Assembly (NCBI RefSeq): GCF_000155735.2
Contig: NC_020908.1
Span: 4,897,501-4,961,500 of the forward strand
DNA length: 64,000 nt
From: Octadecabacter arcticus 238
GTDB lineage: Bacteria > Pseudomonadota > Alphaproteobacteria > Rhodobacterales > Rhodobacteraceae
Direction of reading: 5' to 3'
This document shows positions 17,811-26,705 of this stretch, in pieces; position 1 is the first letter of the stretch, and every line of letters begins with the position of its first letter. The position numbers were made by a program, and so were the translations under genes. The notes beneath the pieces were generated by a model. It was not told the origin of the DNA. It did not search any database and saw only the letters and a program-made list of their open reading frames with translations.

Positions 17811-19407
17811 GTAACTCCCAAGCACCCCAGCCGATAACGGGTTTTTGTCAGTTTTGATGTGAGTCTCCTTAGCCATTAGGCGCATGAATTTTCTGTTGTG
17901 GTCTGAATTTCGTGGCGCTGTGACGATTTCTCTGAATCATTGGTGGAATGGACCAAGTTACTGCTCTTGAACAACCCCTTGCCACGGCTCAGCGCTGGAT
18001 CGCCGAGTTGGAAGCCGCGTTGGCGAGCATGGCGCAAGAGAATGCGGATCTGCGGCGTCAGTTGGCCAAGAACAGCAGTAATAGCAGCAAGCCGCCTTCG
18101 AGTGATGGGTTGAAGAAGCCGGTACCGCGTAGCCTGCGTGGTAAGTCCGGTAAGAAAAGTGGTGGCTAAGTTGGCCACCGAGGCGACACCCTACGTCAGA
18201 CCGCAACGCCTGACTTTGTGGAGCGACATGAGGCTGAGGCCTGTGGCACCTGTCAGCATGGCTTGACGGCTGGGATGATCAAGGCGGTGGAGAGGCGTCA
18301 GGTTTATGACATACCGGTGCCGCGTCTGGAGGTCACAGAGCATCAGGCAGCGATTTATTGTTGTGGCCATTGCCGAGCCACGACGACAGCCACCTTTCCC
18401 GATGGCGTGAATGCACACGTGCAATACGGTAAGCGCATTCGGGCGGCGGCGGTCTACTGCAATGTTCAGCAGCTGATCCCCGAGGATCGGGTCTGCCAAC
18501 TCCTGCGTGATTTGTTTGGTGCCACCAGCCTATGCGCGGCCAGCGTGACCAACTGGGTGAACGGCACAGCGCGTACCTTGGGTGGCGTCGTCGAACACAT
18601 TCTGGCCCGGCTCAATGAAGGCGGCGTTCGGCATCTGGATGAGACCGGACTTCGTGTTGATGGTAAGCTGCACTGGCTGCACTCAATCAGCGATCTCGCC
18701 TTCACGCATCAGCGCCAAGCGCGGTGCTGTTCCATCCTTCCTGACCGGCGGGACAATTGTTCATGACCACTGGAAGTCCTATTACGCCCATATGAGTGGG
18801 GTGGACGCGCACGCCCTGTGCGGGGCGCATCATTTACGGGAACTCAAGGCCATCGAAGAAATCGAAAAGGAGCCGTGGGCGTGCGCGATGAGCGTGCTGC
18901 TCAACAGCGCCAATCAGCTCAAGTGCGCGGCTCAGGGGCGAGGCGAGACCGAACTCCCCACGTCGGTTCACCACGGCATCCTCACCAAATACATGGCGAT
19001 CCTCACCGAGGGCCTCGCCTTCCATGAGCGACAAGACCCACTGGCTAGACGCACTGGTGCGCGAGGCCGAAAAGCCAGGCGGCCAGGCCATAACCTTCTG
19101 GTCCGCTTGCGCGACTACCGTGATGACGTCCTAAGGTTCCTTACGGACTTCACAGTTCCCTTCACCAACAATCAGGCCGAACGGGACCTGCGCATGATGA
19201 AGTTGCGCATGAAAATCTCGGGAACTTTCCGCACCCTCGAGGGCGCGCAGGTCTTCGCTGACATCAGATCCGTCATCTCGACGGTCAGAAAACACGGGGG
19301 CAATATCCTCGAAACACTCACCCTATCACCACAACAGATCATCGCTCGGCTCTAACGTCGCAAGGGCAACACAAAACCCGATATCCGATGGGGTCCTTGG
19401 GAGTTAC
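17811..19407 (+). mobile_element. IS66-family (single-gene type) element, copy 1
   Basis: The element is 1597 bp, from GTAACTCCCAAG to CTTGGGAGTTAC. It is flanked by the perfect 8-bp duplication AGCAAAGA (17803-17810 and 19408-19415), so it is a clean insertion. There is only one transposase gene, as in the ISBst12 group; the accessory IS66 genes are absent. Confidence 0.93.
17948..19355 (+). pseudogene. IS66 transposase with nonsense codon and 8-bp deletion
   Basis: The first 73 residues (SNSSKPPSSDGLKKP, then LRGKSGKKSGG) end at TAA 18167-18169, where related proteins have Gln (GG-Q-VGHRGDTLRQ). Reading on, the frame is lost again near 18708. There GCAT-TATC-GCAT has collapsed to GCAT, an 8-bp deletion relative to copy 2. 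The C-terminal half (SYYAHMSGVDAHALCGAHH, FTNNQAERDLRMMKLRMK) is complete to 19355. The protein cannot be made from this copy without suppression. The same TAA occurs in copy 2. Confidence 0.88.
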
Positions 19408-19638
19408 AGCAAAGACAGGCAAAAGCTGCCAAGAGCGCTACATCATTTACGTAGTTGTTTGTGCACGTGAGCCATTTTGGTCTTTAAGCTACTTTATTGC
19501 ATTAAACTGCCTGAGGTTGTGCGTCATCTTACTCCAGACGGACTTAGCCCATAACCACTGTACTGGGTATGCCAAGAGCTGTGAATCCATTTAGGATGGC
19601 GGCACGGATTTGGATTTCGGCAACTTGATGGTCGAAGT

Positions 19639-21025
19639 GAGCTATGACTGAATCTGGTGTTTGAGGGATTTGAAGGTTGGCGGCGTATCTGGTTGATTTG
19701 TTGTTGTGAGACAGCAGCCCAACCAAAGGAGATACACAACCATGGGAACTACTAACATTGTTGATTTTGCGCGTCGAGACGGGATGACGGACGCGCTGAC
19801 GGATTTGTTAAGAACGGGAGCCCAGCAATTGATCGCGACAGCAGTCGAGGCAGAGCTTGCCAGTTATCTGGCGCAATTTGCCGACTTGCGCACTGAGACA
19901 GGTCACGCAGCTGTGGTACGCAATGGGCATCATCCTGAGCGCCCATTCCAAACTGGCATTGGCCCTGTGAGCGTGCGCATTCCAAAGGTACGATCCAAGG
20001 ACGGCCAGCCCATGACATTCCGCTCGGCCCTGGTGCCACCCTATGTGCGTCGAACCAAGACGTTGGAAGCTGCCTTGCCATGGCTTTACCTCAAAGGCAT
20101 TTCCAGCGGTGAGATGGCCCCAGCCCTCAAGGTTCTCCTGGGCCCTGAGGCCAAGGGATTGTCAGCAAATACGGTCTCGCGCCTCAAGCGTGATTGGGCC
20201 AAGGAATACGACGGCTGGAGAGAAGCGGAACTGGACGACGAACCAATTGTCTACATCTGGGCGGACGGCGTTCATAGCGGCCTTCGGGGCGAAGATGACA
20301 AGCTCTGCGCCCTTGTGATTGTTGGCGTCACAGCCCGTGGCAAGAAGCGGTTCTTGGCCATTGAGGACGGGGTGCGCGAGTCCACCCAGAGCTGGCGAGA
20401 AGTTCTGCTCAGCCTCAAAAGCCGGGGAATGAATGCCCCAAAATTGGCGATTGGAGACGGTGCCATGGGGTTCTGGGCCGCCATGGATGAAGTCTACCCC
20501 ACGGCCCGACAGCAGCGGTGCTGGCAACACAAAACGATGAACGTGCTCAACTGCCTGCCCAAGCTATCACAGCCAAAGGCCAAAGCGGCGATCCACAACA
20601 TCTGGCAGGCTGAGACCAAAGATGATGCGGAAAAGGCGTTCGATTTGTTCATCAAAATATATGAGCCCAAATACCCCAAGGCGACGTTGTGTCTACAAAA
20701 GGATCGGACCGAACTCATGGCATTCTTCGACTTCCCCGCCCAACATTGGCAGAGTATCCGCACCAGCAACCCAATTGAAGCGGCGTTCGCCACGATCCGC
20801 CACCGGACCAAGCGTTCAAAAGGCTGCCTATCACGTGATGGCATGCTGCACGTGATGTTTAAATTGGGCCAATGCGCCGAGCAAAACTGGCGAAAACTAC
20901 GCGGCTTTGATTACCTGGCCAAAGTCATCACCGGCGTCACATTCAAAGACGGAATCGAAGCCACAAACACAGCCCAGATCGCCGCATGACGGACAACCCT
21001 CAAACACCAGATTTGACAATAACTC
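19639..21025 (+). mobile_element. IS256-family element, type I, copy 1
   Basis: The element is 1387 bp. Its ends share GAATCTGGTGTTTGAGGG (left) and its near-complement CCCTCAAACACCAGATTT (right), and it is flanked by the perfect 9-bp duplication GGTCGAAGT (19630-19638 and 21026-21034). It inserted cleanly into the IS5 fragment. Copy 2 at 54656-56042 has the same length. Confidence 0.94.
19742..20989 (+). CDS. IS256-family (mutator type) transposase
   Basis: A 415-residue transposase. It starts MGTTNIVDFARRDGMTDALT and contains the mutator core: WADGVHSGLRG, AIGDGAMGFWAAMDEV, RQQRCWQHKTMNVLNCLPK and SNPIEAAFATIRHRTKRSKG with the catalytic Glu region. ATG 19742 has AGGAGAT nine bases upstream, better than the longer frame from 19706. 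No lesion is seen, so this copy could be active. Confidence 0.93.
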   Translation: MGTTNIVDFARRDGMTDALTDLLRTGAQQLIATAVEAELASYLAQFADLRTETGHAAVVRNGHHPERPFQTGIGPVSVRIPKVRSKDGQPMTFRSALVPPYVRRTKTLEAALPWLYLKGISSGEMAPALKVLLGPEAKGLSANTVSRLKRDWAKEYDGWREAELDDEPIVYIWADGVHSGLRGEDDKLCALVIVGVTARGKKRFLAIEDGVRESTQSWREVLLSLKSRGMNAPKLAIGDGAMGFWAAMDEVYPTARQQRCWQHKTMNVLNCLPKLSQPKAKAAIHNIWQAETKDDAEKAFDLFIKIYEPKYPKATLCLQKDRTELMAFFDFPAQHWQSIRTSNPIEAAFATIRHRTKRSKGCLSRDGMLHVMFKLGQCAEQNWRKLRGFDYLAKVITGVTFKDGIEATNTAQIAA

Positions 21026-21078
21026 GGTCGAAGTCACGCGTGGAGAGACGCTGACCAAGCAGTTTGATGCAATGCATT

Positions 21079-21118
21079 CACTGCCCGGCAGGGTATCGTG
21101 CAGAAATGCCCGAGAGGG
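21079..21118 (-). repeat. 40-bp palindromic micro-element, copy 1 (variant)
   Basis: On the minus strand it begins CCCTCTC and ends CTGCCGGGCAGTG, as copy 3 does. The middle differs (GGGCATTTC ... ACGATACCC), again with dyad symmetry. It sits between the ET and MHCIKLL segments of the IS5 fragment B reading frame, where one Lys codon is expected. The net gain is 39 bases and the last insert codon is TGA in this frame. Confidence 0.7.
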
Positions 21119-21215
21119 TTGTTTCGGCGCGGCTTCGACGGTGATACCCGTTTACTTTCCACAAACGGGATTAAAGCCACCGGCTTCCAGCCGGTCCGCT
21201 TTAGCGTAATGTACT

Positions 21216-21284
21216 ATAATCTTCCCTCTCATTTTTAAGACCCCGCAAAGCAGTAAGGGTCTTAAAAATGAGAGGGAAGATTAT
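21216..21284 (+). promoter_or_regulatory. 28-bp perfect hairpin covering the tnpA start
   Basis: ATAATCTTCCCTCTC...AAGACCC (21216-21243) and its exact complement (21257-21284) form a 28-bp stem with a 13-base loop. The right arm holds the GAGGGA ribosome binding site and the first bases of ATG 21283. In transcripts this would block initiation, as known for IS200. Copy 2 has the same stem at 58887-58955. Confidence 0.8.
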
Positions 21285-21668
21285 GATCTATTCCACAGGA
21301 AGCCATACCAAATTTTATCACCGATTTCACGTCGTCTGGACAACAAAATACCGATACAAAGTTATGCGCGGTGAGATGCGTGAGCGTATCCGTGAAATCA
21401 TTATCCAAACATGCCAAGAACTTGGCGTGCATATTGAGAAGGGCGTATTGTCGACCGATCACGTCCACATGTTCATATCGGTCCCGCCTCAGATAGCATT
21501 GTCAAAGGTGATGATGCGGATCAAGGGACGCTCGTCTTATAAGATACAGCGCGAGTTTCCCGAACTGCGCAAACGGTACTGGGGCCAGCGGTTTTGGGCT
21601 CGCGGATTTTTCTCAACAACTAGCGGCAATGTCACTGACGCTGTCATACTTCAGTATCTTGAATTACA
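21283..21668 (+). pseudogene. tnpA: IS200 transposase TnpA, last residues lost
   Basis: A Y1 single-strand transposase of about 129 residues. MIYSTGSHTKFYHRFH and the HVH metal-binding motif (STDHVHMFISVPP) are present, and so is the C-terminal helix with the catalytic tyrosine (DAVILQYLEL). IS66 insertion replaced the last ~10 residues seen in copy 2. It starts at ATG 21283 inside the hairpin. Confidence 0.85.
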
Positions 21669-21900
21669 GTAACTCCCAAGGACCCCATCGGATATCGGGT
21701 TTTGTGTTGCCCTTGCGACGTTAGAGCCGAGCGATGATCTGTTGTGGTGATAGGGTGAGTGTTTCGAGGACATTGCCCCCGTGTTTTCTGACCGTCGAGA
21801 TGACGGATCTGATGTCAGCGAAGACCTGCGCCCTCCGTGCCAATAAGCGTGAGACAATTGACTGGCTAAAGTTTACACTTGAGGGCGTAGGAGAAGAACC

Positions 21901-22383
21901 ATGGTTATGCCTTCACAATCACCACTTTCGCCAGATGCTGGATCTGGAGCCGTTTTGGCCCCAACGTCGCCTCCCCGCGTTGTTAATGCGCCGTTGGCTC
22001 CCACAGCGGAACTGACGAGCATCCCGAAGCGACGCAACTTCACAGCCAAATACAAACTGCGCATTCTGGATGAGACGGACCAAGTGGCAGACACTGGCGG
22101 GGTTTCCGCCATTCTACGGCGGGAGGGGCTTTATTCCTCTGCACTGACCGATTGGCGCCGTGCGCGGGCGGCCGGCACATTGGGTGCATTGCAGCCAATG
22201 CGCCGTGGCCCACAAAAGGCACCTGCCAATCCATTGCAAGCTGAGCTGGCTAAGGCCAACCGTGAGGTGACAGCCTTGCGGCGCCGTCTGGATCAGGCGG
22301 AAGCCATCATTGCCATCCAAAAAAAAGTGGCGGGACTTCTGGACGAGATGGAGCAGACGCAAGAGCGCAGCGGCAAATCATGA
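21901..22383 (+). CDS. IS3-element orfA (DNA-binding part)
   Basis: A 160-residue protein with an N-terminal HTH region ([20 protein letters not shown], then [19 protein letters not shown]) and a C-terminal leucine-rich coiled coil (about 105-150). It supplies end recognition. The stop overlaps the start of orfB (ATGA), so the two parts are coupled by overlap. A run of eight A's near the end (IQKKVAGLL) is a mutation-prone site: copy C has seven. Confidence 0.9.
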   Translation: MVMPSQSPLSPDAGSGAVLAPTSPPRVVNAPLAPTAELTSIPKRRNFTAKYKLRILDETDQVADTGGVSAILRREGLYSSALTDWRRARAAGTLGALQPMRRGPQKAPANPLQAELAKANREVTALRRRLDQAEAIIAIQKKVAGLLDEMEQTQERSGKS

Positions 22384-23393
22384 TGGCCGTCGCGATTGCA
22401 TTGCCCACCGGCAGCGGCTTGACCTCGGCTGTCTGCGCCGCGCTATCATTATCGCGCGCGAGCGTTCTTCGACAGCGTGCGGCGCTGACGGCACCACCAC
22501 GCACACGCCCACCGCGCGCAGCGTCTTCGCGGGCTCTGCCGGAAAGGGAAAGAGACCAGGTATTGCACCACCTGCGCGAACCCCGCTTTGCGGATCAGAC
22601 GCCCACAGAGGTCTTTGCCACCTTGCTGGATGAAGGCACCTATCTGTGTTCAATCCGCACGATGTATCGGATATTGGCCGCGCAGGGCGAAGTTGGCGAA
22701 CGCCGCCGACAGCGCACACATCCCGTCTATCAAAAGCCTGAACTTCTAGCTGAAGCCCCCAATCAGGTCTGGTCTTGGGACATCACCAAGCTGAGGGGCC
22801 CGGTGAAATGGTCCTACTTCTATCTCTATGTCATCCTCGACATCTTCAGCCGCCGCGTTGTTGGCTGGCGCGTCGAGCACGCGGAGAGCGCCAGCCAGTT
22901 CAAAGAGCTGTTCATCGACGCGATGGAAAAACACGAGGTTCCACGCGATCAGCTGACATTGCATGCAGATCGCGGTGGGCCCATGAAGGCAAAGACGACA
23001 GCCCTGATGCTGGTTGATCTTGGTGTGCTCAAGTCCCACAGTCGGCCCCACACCTCAAACGACAACCCGTTCTCCGAAGCCCACTTCAAAACACTGAAAT
23101 ATCAGCCAGAGTTCCCCAAGAACTTTGAAACCATCGAGCAGGCTCGCGCATTCTGCCGCAGGTTCTTTGCATGGTATAACCAAGACCATCATCACGCCGG
23201 GATTGGTCTGATGACGCCCGACCAAATCCATTTTGGGCAGGCCCAAGAAATCTACACCGCGCGACAAGCAACACTAGACGCGGCATTCCTCGCCACGCCC
23301 GAACGCTTCGTACACAAACCACCAAAACCGCCTCAAATCCCGACCGCCGTCTGGATCAACCCACCAAAACCAACCGAAGAAACCCAAGCCTAA
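22380..23393 (+). CDS. IS3-element orfB (integrase-core transposase)
   Basis: A 337-residue protein with an rve/DDE core: [20 protein letters not shown] (first Asp), [16 protein letters not shown] (second Asp) and [18 protein letters not shown] (Glu). The C-terminal tail is proline-rich. It starts at ATG 22380 within the orfA stop. It is intact in copies A, C, D and F. Confidence 0.93.
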   Translation: MMAVAIALPTGSGLTSAVCAALSLSRASVLRQRAALTAPPRTRPPRAASSRALPERERDQVLHHLREPRFADQTPTEVFATLLDEGTYLCSIRTMYRILAAQGEVGERRRQRTHPVYQKPELLAEAPNQVWSWDITKLRGPVKWSYFYLYVILDIFSRRVVGWRVEHAESASQFKELFIDAMEKHEVPRDQLTLHADRGGPMKAKTTALMLVDLGVLKSHSRPHTSNDNPFSEAHFKTLKYQPEFPKNFETIEQARAFCRRFFAWYNQDHHHAGIGLMTPDQIHFGQAQEIYTARQATLDAAFLATPERFVHKPPKPPQIPTAVWINPPKPTEETQA

Positions 23394-23436
23394 AGTCCAA
23401 AAGCCACTGTCTCAAAGTCGTTGACACGTTCCGGCG

Positions 23437-24310
23437 CGTGCGCGTCCACCCCACTCATATGGGCGTAATAGGACTTCCAGTGGTCATGAACAATTGTCCC
23501 GCCGGTCAGGAAGGATGGAACAGCACCGCGCTTGGCGCTGATGCGATAATGCGTGAAGGCGAGATCGCTGATTGAGTGCAGCCAGTGCAGCTTACCAGCA
23601 ACACGAAGTCCGGTCTCATCCAGATGCCGAACGCCGCCTTCATTGAGCCGGGCCAGAATGTGTTCGACGACGCCACCCAAGGTACGCGCTGTGCCGTTCA
23701 CCCAGTTGGTCACGCTGGCCGCGCATAGGCTGGTGGCACCAAACAAATCACGCAGGAGTTGGCAGACCCGATCCTCGGGGATCAGCTGCTGAACATTGCA
23801 GTAGACCGCCGCCGCCCGAATGCGCTTACCGTATTGCACGTGTGCATTCACGCCATCGGGAAAGGTGGCTGTCGTCGTGGCTCGGCAATGGCCACAACAA
23901 TAAATCACTGCCTGATGCTCTGTGACCTCCAGACGCGGCACCGGTATGTCATAAACCTGACGCCTCTCCACCGCCTTGATCATCCCAGCCGTCAAGCCAT
24001 GCTGACAGGTGCCACAGGCCTCAGCCTCATGTCGCTCCACAAAGTCAGGCGTTGCTGTCTGACGTAGGGTGTCGCCTCGGTGGCCAACTTAACCACCACT
24101 TTTCTTACCGGACTTACCACGCAGGCTACGCGGTACCGGCTTCTTCAACCCATCACTCGAAGGCGGCTTGCTGCTATTACTGCTGTTCTTAACCAACTGA
24201 CGCCGCAGATCCGCATTCTCTTGCGCCATGCTCGCCAACGCGGCTTCCAACTCGGCGATCCTGCGCAGAGCCGTGGCGAGGAGTTGTTCAAGAGCAGTAA
24301 CTTGGTCCAT
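23437..24310 (-). pseudogene. IS66 transposase, N-terminal half, copy 2
   Basis: From ATG 24310 leftwards, the same 73-residue start as copy 1 ends at a TAA where Gln is expected. The frame then continues (VERHEAEACGTC ... THYRISAKRGAVPSFLTGG) to DAHA, where IS3 copy A begins. Here the 8 bases deleted in copy 1 are present. The C-terminal catalytic third is missing apart from a scrap at 21700-21830. Confidence 0.85.
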
Positions 24311-24520
24311 TCCACCAATGATTCAGAGAAATCGTCACAGCGCCACGAAATTCAGACCACAACAGAAAATTCATGCGCCTAATGGTCAAGGAGACTCACA
24401 TCAAAACTGACAAAAACCCGTTATCGGCTGGGGTGCTTGGGAGTTACAATATTTTGAAGAAACCAAGAGTAATCCTGTAATTTTATTTATCCGCAATCAG
24501 CCTTGACGGCATCCACGTAG

Positions 24521-25123
24521 CTGTTGCTCTTTAGGATTAAGACAAACAAGACAAAAGCATCTGAGCTAAAGCACAAACTACAGAAAACACGAGAGTTATA
24601 TTCAACCGTTGGGAAAAAGCCCCAAGGTCTTGAGTCGCTTGAGATTCGTAAGCGTGTTGAAGGTTTTTTATTAGAACAAAGCAAATTATGGGATATATTC
24701 GCCTTTGGTGAGGGAATTGCGATTGGTAATAATGGAACAGCTGATGCGCAGTTTGATCCATCAAAAAGCTTCAAGAATGATCCTTCTAAACTGGATCAGA
24801 TCATTGAATTAGTAAGACATGATCTTCGCTTTAGGGAAGCTGAACTTTTAGAGGAAGCATCTACTGTAATAGCATCGCGTAACACTCTTCTTTTTGGTGT
24901 TGCTCTGAAAATTTCCAACGATGAAAAGCTGACAGATGATCTGAAAGAGTTTTTAGTTGAACATCTAATAAACCCTCAAGAAAACGAGAAAAAGAATGCA
25001 GGTCGACCTAAGGTCACTAGCTTAAGTGAACAGTTTCGTTATCAAGCAATTGAATTTGCACGGCAACATGGCCTTAAACCTACTCGACGTACTAATAATA
25101 AGGCTACTCAGAGTGGTAATAGC
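24521..25123 (+). pseudogene. AT-rich uncharacterised gene, 3' end cut by IS30
   Basis: About 200 codons are open from TTG 24524 (an in-frame TAG lies just upstream) to the IS30 boundary. I do not recognise the family. The protein is lysine- and glutamate-rich and mostly helical, with a coiled-coil-like start (KTKASELKHKLQKTRELYST), a central KLDQIIELVRHDLRFREAEL segment and a basic tail (ARQHGLKPTRRTNNK). Base composition is clearly more AT-rich than the neighbours, which points to transfer. No good ribosome binding site is seen, so the 5' end may also be missing. Confidence 0.55.
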
Positions 25124-26208
25124 TTAGGCTCAAGTTTCAAATGCAACACTCAGAGCCCTTTGGGCATAGGATGTTGTGATGGACATACGAAGCAAGCACC
25201 TCAGCAGCGAGGACCGTGGCGTGATATTAGCCGAGCATAATAGGGGCAGCAGTCAGCGGTTGATCGGCCAGCTTTTGCATCGCCCGGCGAGCACGATCTG
25301 CCGTGAGCTGGCGCGAGGTCGGCAGGAAGACGGCAGCTATTGCCCGCAAGCGGCGCGGCAGGCCTATGATGCCCGGCGTGCGCGCTGCCGCCGCGAGCGC
25401 AAGCTTGTGGAGGGGAGCGATCTTTATCGTTTTGTTCATGGCAAGCTCGTACATCTGCACTGGTCGCCTGAGCAGATTGCGCAGAGACTGCGTCTCATGA
25501 AGCCTGATGATCCATCCGCCCATGTGAGCCATGAGACCATCTATGCCGCGATTTACGCGCAGCCACGTGGTGGGCTGAAGGCGGCGATGATCGAGGCGTT
25601 GCGTCAAGCGAAGCCTAAGCGTGGGCTCAAGCGCAGGACAGCGGCGGGCAGTGCTATGGTCCCGGAATCATTGCGCATTATCAATCGCCCTGAAGAGATC
25701 GAAGCGCGACTGGTACCAGGCCATTGGGAGGGCGACCTCATCAAGGGCGCATTCAATCGCTCGTCAGTGGGGACCTTGGTCGAGCGCAAGACACGCTTTG
25801 TCATTCTTTGCAAAATGGACGGCAATGGGGCCGAGGCCGCGCTCGACAGCTTCACCCGCCAGATGAGACGACTACCCGCTGCTTTGCGCAAGAGCATGAC
25901 CTACGACCGCGGCTCCGAAATGGCCTGCCACCCCGAACTCGCCAGACGGTTGAAGATCGATATCTGGTTCTGCGATCCGCATGCGCCTTGGCAGCGTGGC
26001 AGCAACGAGAACACCAACGGACTGCTGCGTCAGTACATGCCCAAAGGAACTGACCTGAACGGTGCAAGCCAAACATGGCTGAACGACGTTGCAAACCTGA
26101 TGAACAACCGTCCGAGAAAAACTCTCGGTTGGAGAACACCCGCTGAAGCCATGGCCGACGAAATCGCGGCCTTCAAATCAACCGTTGCACTTGATGTTTG
26201 AATCCAAG
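25124..26208 (+). mobile_element. IS30-family element, copy 2 (complete)
   Basis: It has the same 1085 bp and the same ends as copy 1. The left flank is the AT-rich gene and the right flank is an IS5 fragment, and no matching target duplication is found, so one flank was replaced later by deletion or recombination. Confidence 0.9.
25176..26201 (+). CDS. IS30-family transposase, copy 2
   Basis: A 341-residue intact protein, the same as the copy at 11553 apart from a few silent changes (for example at 25432 and 25685). The catalytic region has GHWEGDLIKGA and TYDRGSEMACHPE without the 13-residue insert seen in copy 3. Confidence 0.92.
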   Translation: MMDIRSKHLSSEDRGVILAEHNRGSSQRLIGQLLHRPASTICRELARGRQEDGSYCPQAARQAYDARRARCRRERKLVEGSDLYRFVHGKLVHLHWSPEQIAQRLRLMKPDDPSAHVSHETIYAAIYAQPRGGLKAAMIEALRQAKPKRGLKRRTAAGSAMVPESLRIINRPEEIEARLVPGHWEGDLIKGAFNRSSVGTLVERKTRFVILCKMDGNGAEAALDSFTRQMRRLPAALRKSMTYDRGSEMACHPELARRLKIDIWFCDPHAPWQRGSNENTNGLLRQYMPKGTDLNGASQTWLNDVANLMNNRPRKTLGWRTPAEAMADEIAAFKSTVALDV

Positions 26209-26355
26209 CTGTGACAGTGCCAATCTCTTGGTCCGGTGGGATCTGATCGAGTAGGTCAGGTAACATGGGTGAGTCCATTGCCTGACAGTGGTTTGTTTGC
26301 AAACCATGAAAGGGGCCGATGCTGCTACTCGTGACCTCGACAACATGTATCTCCG
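26209..26355 (-). pseudogene. IS5-family transposase, central fragment A
   Basis: Minus-strand reading gives PEIHVVEVTSSSIG, then the 40-bp micro-element, then SPMLPDLLDQIPPDQEIGTV, which is the mid-part of an IS5-group transposase. It ends at IS30 copy 2. It is useful mainly as host of micro-element copy 2. Confidence 0.65.
26275..26314 (-). repeat. 40-bp palindromic micro-element, copy 2
   Basis: On the minus strand it runs from CCCTTTCATGGTTTGC to CAGGCAATGG. It matches copy 3 at 34 of 40 positions; all six differences are transitions. Two overlapping dyads are kept (GGTTTG/CAAACC and CCACTGTC/GGCAATGG). It lies between SSSIG and SPMLPDLL of the IS5 frame, where one Asp codon is expected. 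Confidence 0.75.
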
Positions 26356-26705
26356 GCTTATAAATGATCACCAATTAGATGCTGACAAAGTCATGGGGAT
26401 GTCCCGTACGATGTTGAAAATCGGGCGAGTGGCGCTGCTTGATTGATGGTTAGGCGACGTCCTTGATTTGGTCAAGCGTTACGGTATTGCGATGATCTAG
26501 CAAAGCTTGCTTGAGAATGGGGAGTTGCTTGTAGGCCTTTAGGCGGCGGAAGCCTTTCGCGGCTTCCAGCATACCAGCCCCTGTCCAGCGCAGCGCCATT
26601 TTTGCATCGCGCCAGCGTTTGACGTTTCGACAGACCTGTCGGATCACGCTGTTCATAGATTCAATGATGTTGGTGCTGGCCAATGAGCGTCTCAATTCCA
26701 CAGGT

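Larger units (their letters stand above)
19520..21155 (-). pseudogene. IS5-family transposase, C-terminal fragment B, split by IS256
   Basis: On the minus strand, GYHRRSRAET at about 21147-21120 and, after the micro-insert at 21079-21118, HCIKLLGQRLSTRDFDHQVA and IQIRAAILNGFTALGIP, with stop at 19544. This is the conserved C-terminus of an IS5-group transposase. IS256 (19639-21025) lies inside it with a 9-bp duplication; joining the flanks restores the frame. The N-terminal two-thirds is gone, cut by IS200 at 21156. Confidence 0.75.
21156..21668 (+). mobile_element. IS200/IS605-type element, copy 1, 3' end lost
   Basis: The left end follows TTTAC (21151-21155), the type of tetra/pentanucleotide target used by this family. 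A short DNA hairpin (CCGGCTTCCAGCCGG) lies about 25 bases inside. The right end, still present in copy 2 (58827 onwards), is cut off by the IS66 element at 21669. Confidence 0.85.
21831..23433 (+). mobile_element. IS3-family element, copy A (complete)
   Basis: The element runs from CCCTCCGTGCCAATAAG to TTGACACGTTCCG with matching inner repeats (GTGCCAA / GTGTCAA and TGAGACA) and is 1603 bp long. GCG flanks both sides (21828-21830, 23434-23436), a 3-bp duplication. Five more copies occur at 26706, 28913, 49739, 52950 and 60058; full-length ones are 1604-1605 bp. Confidence 0.92.
21669..24447 (-). mobile_element. IS66-family element, copy 2, internally deleted and split by IS3 copy A
   Basis: Both ends are present (GTAACTCCCAAG at 21669, GGGAGTTAC ending 24447). 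The transposase has lost about 440 bp (from GVDAHA to GAQVFADIRS), and IS3 copy A sits at that junction. The flanking octamers (GAATTACA and AATATTTT) do not match, so the surroundings were rearranged after insertion into the IS200 3' end. Confidence 0.85.

Noticed and set aside
22315..22330. Programmed frameshift at the eight-A run of the IS3 element
   Set aside because: orfA and orfB already overlap by ATGA with an ATG for orfB, so a slippage fusion is not needed; the seven-A copy C looks like a simple mutation.
11501..26208. Composite transposon bounded by the two complete IS30 copies
   Set aside because: Copy 1 has its own local target duplication, and the 12.5 kb between them contains independent insertions; nothing shows they moved together.
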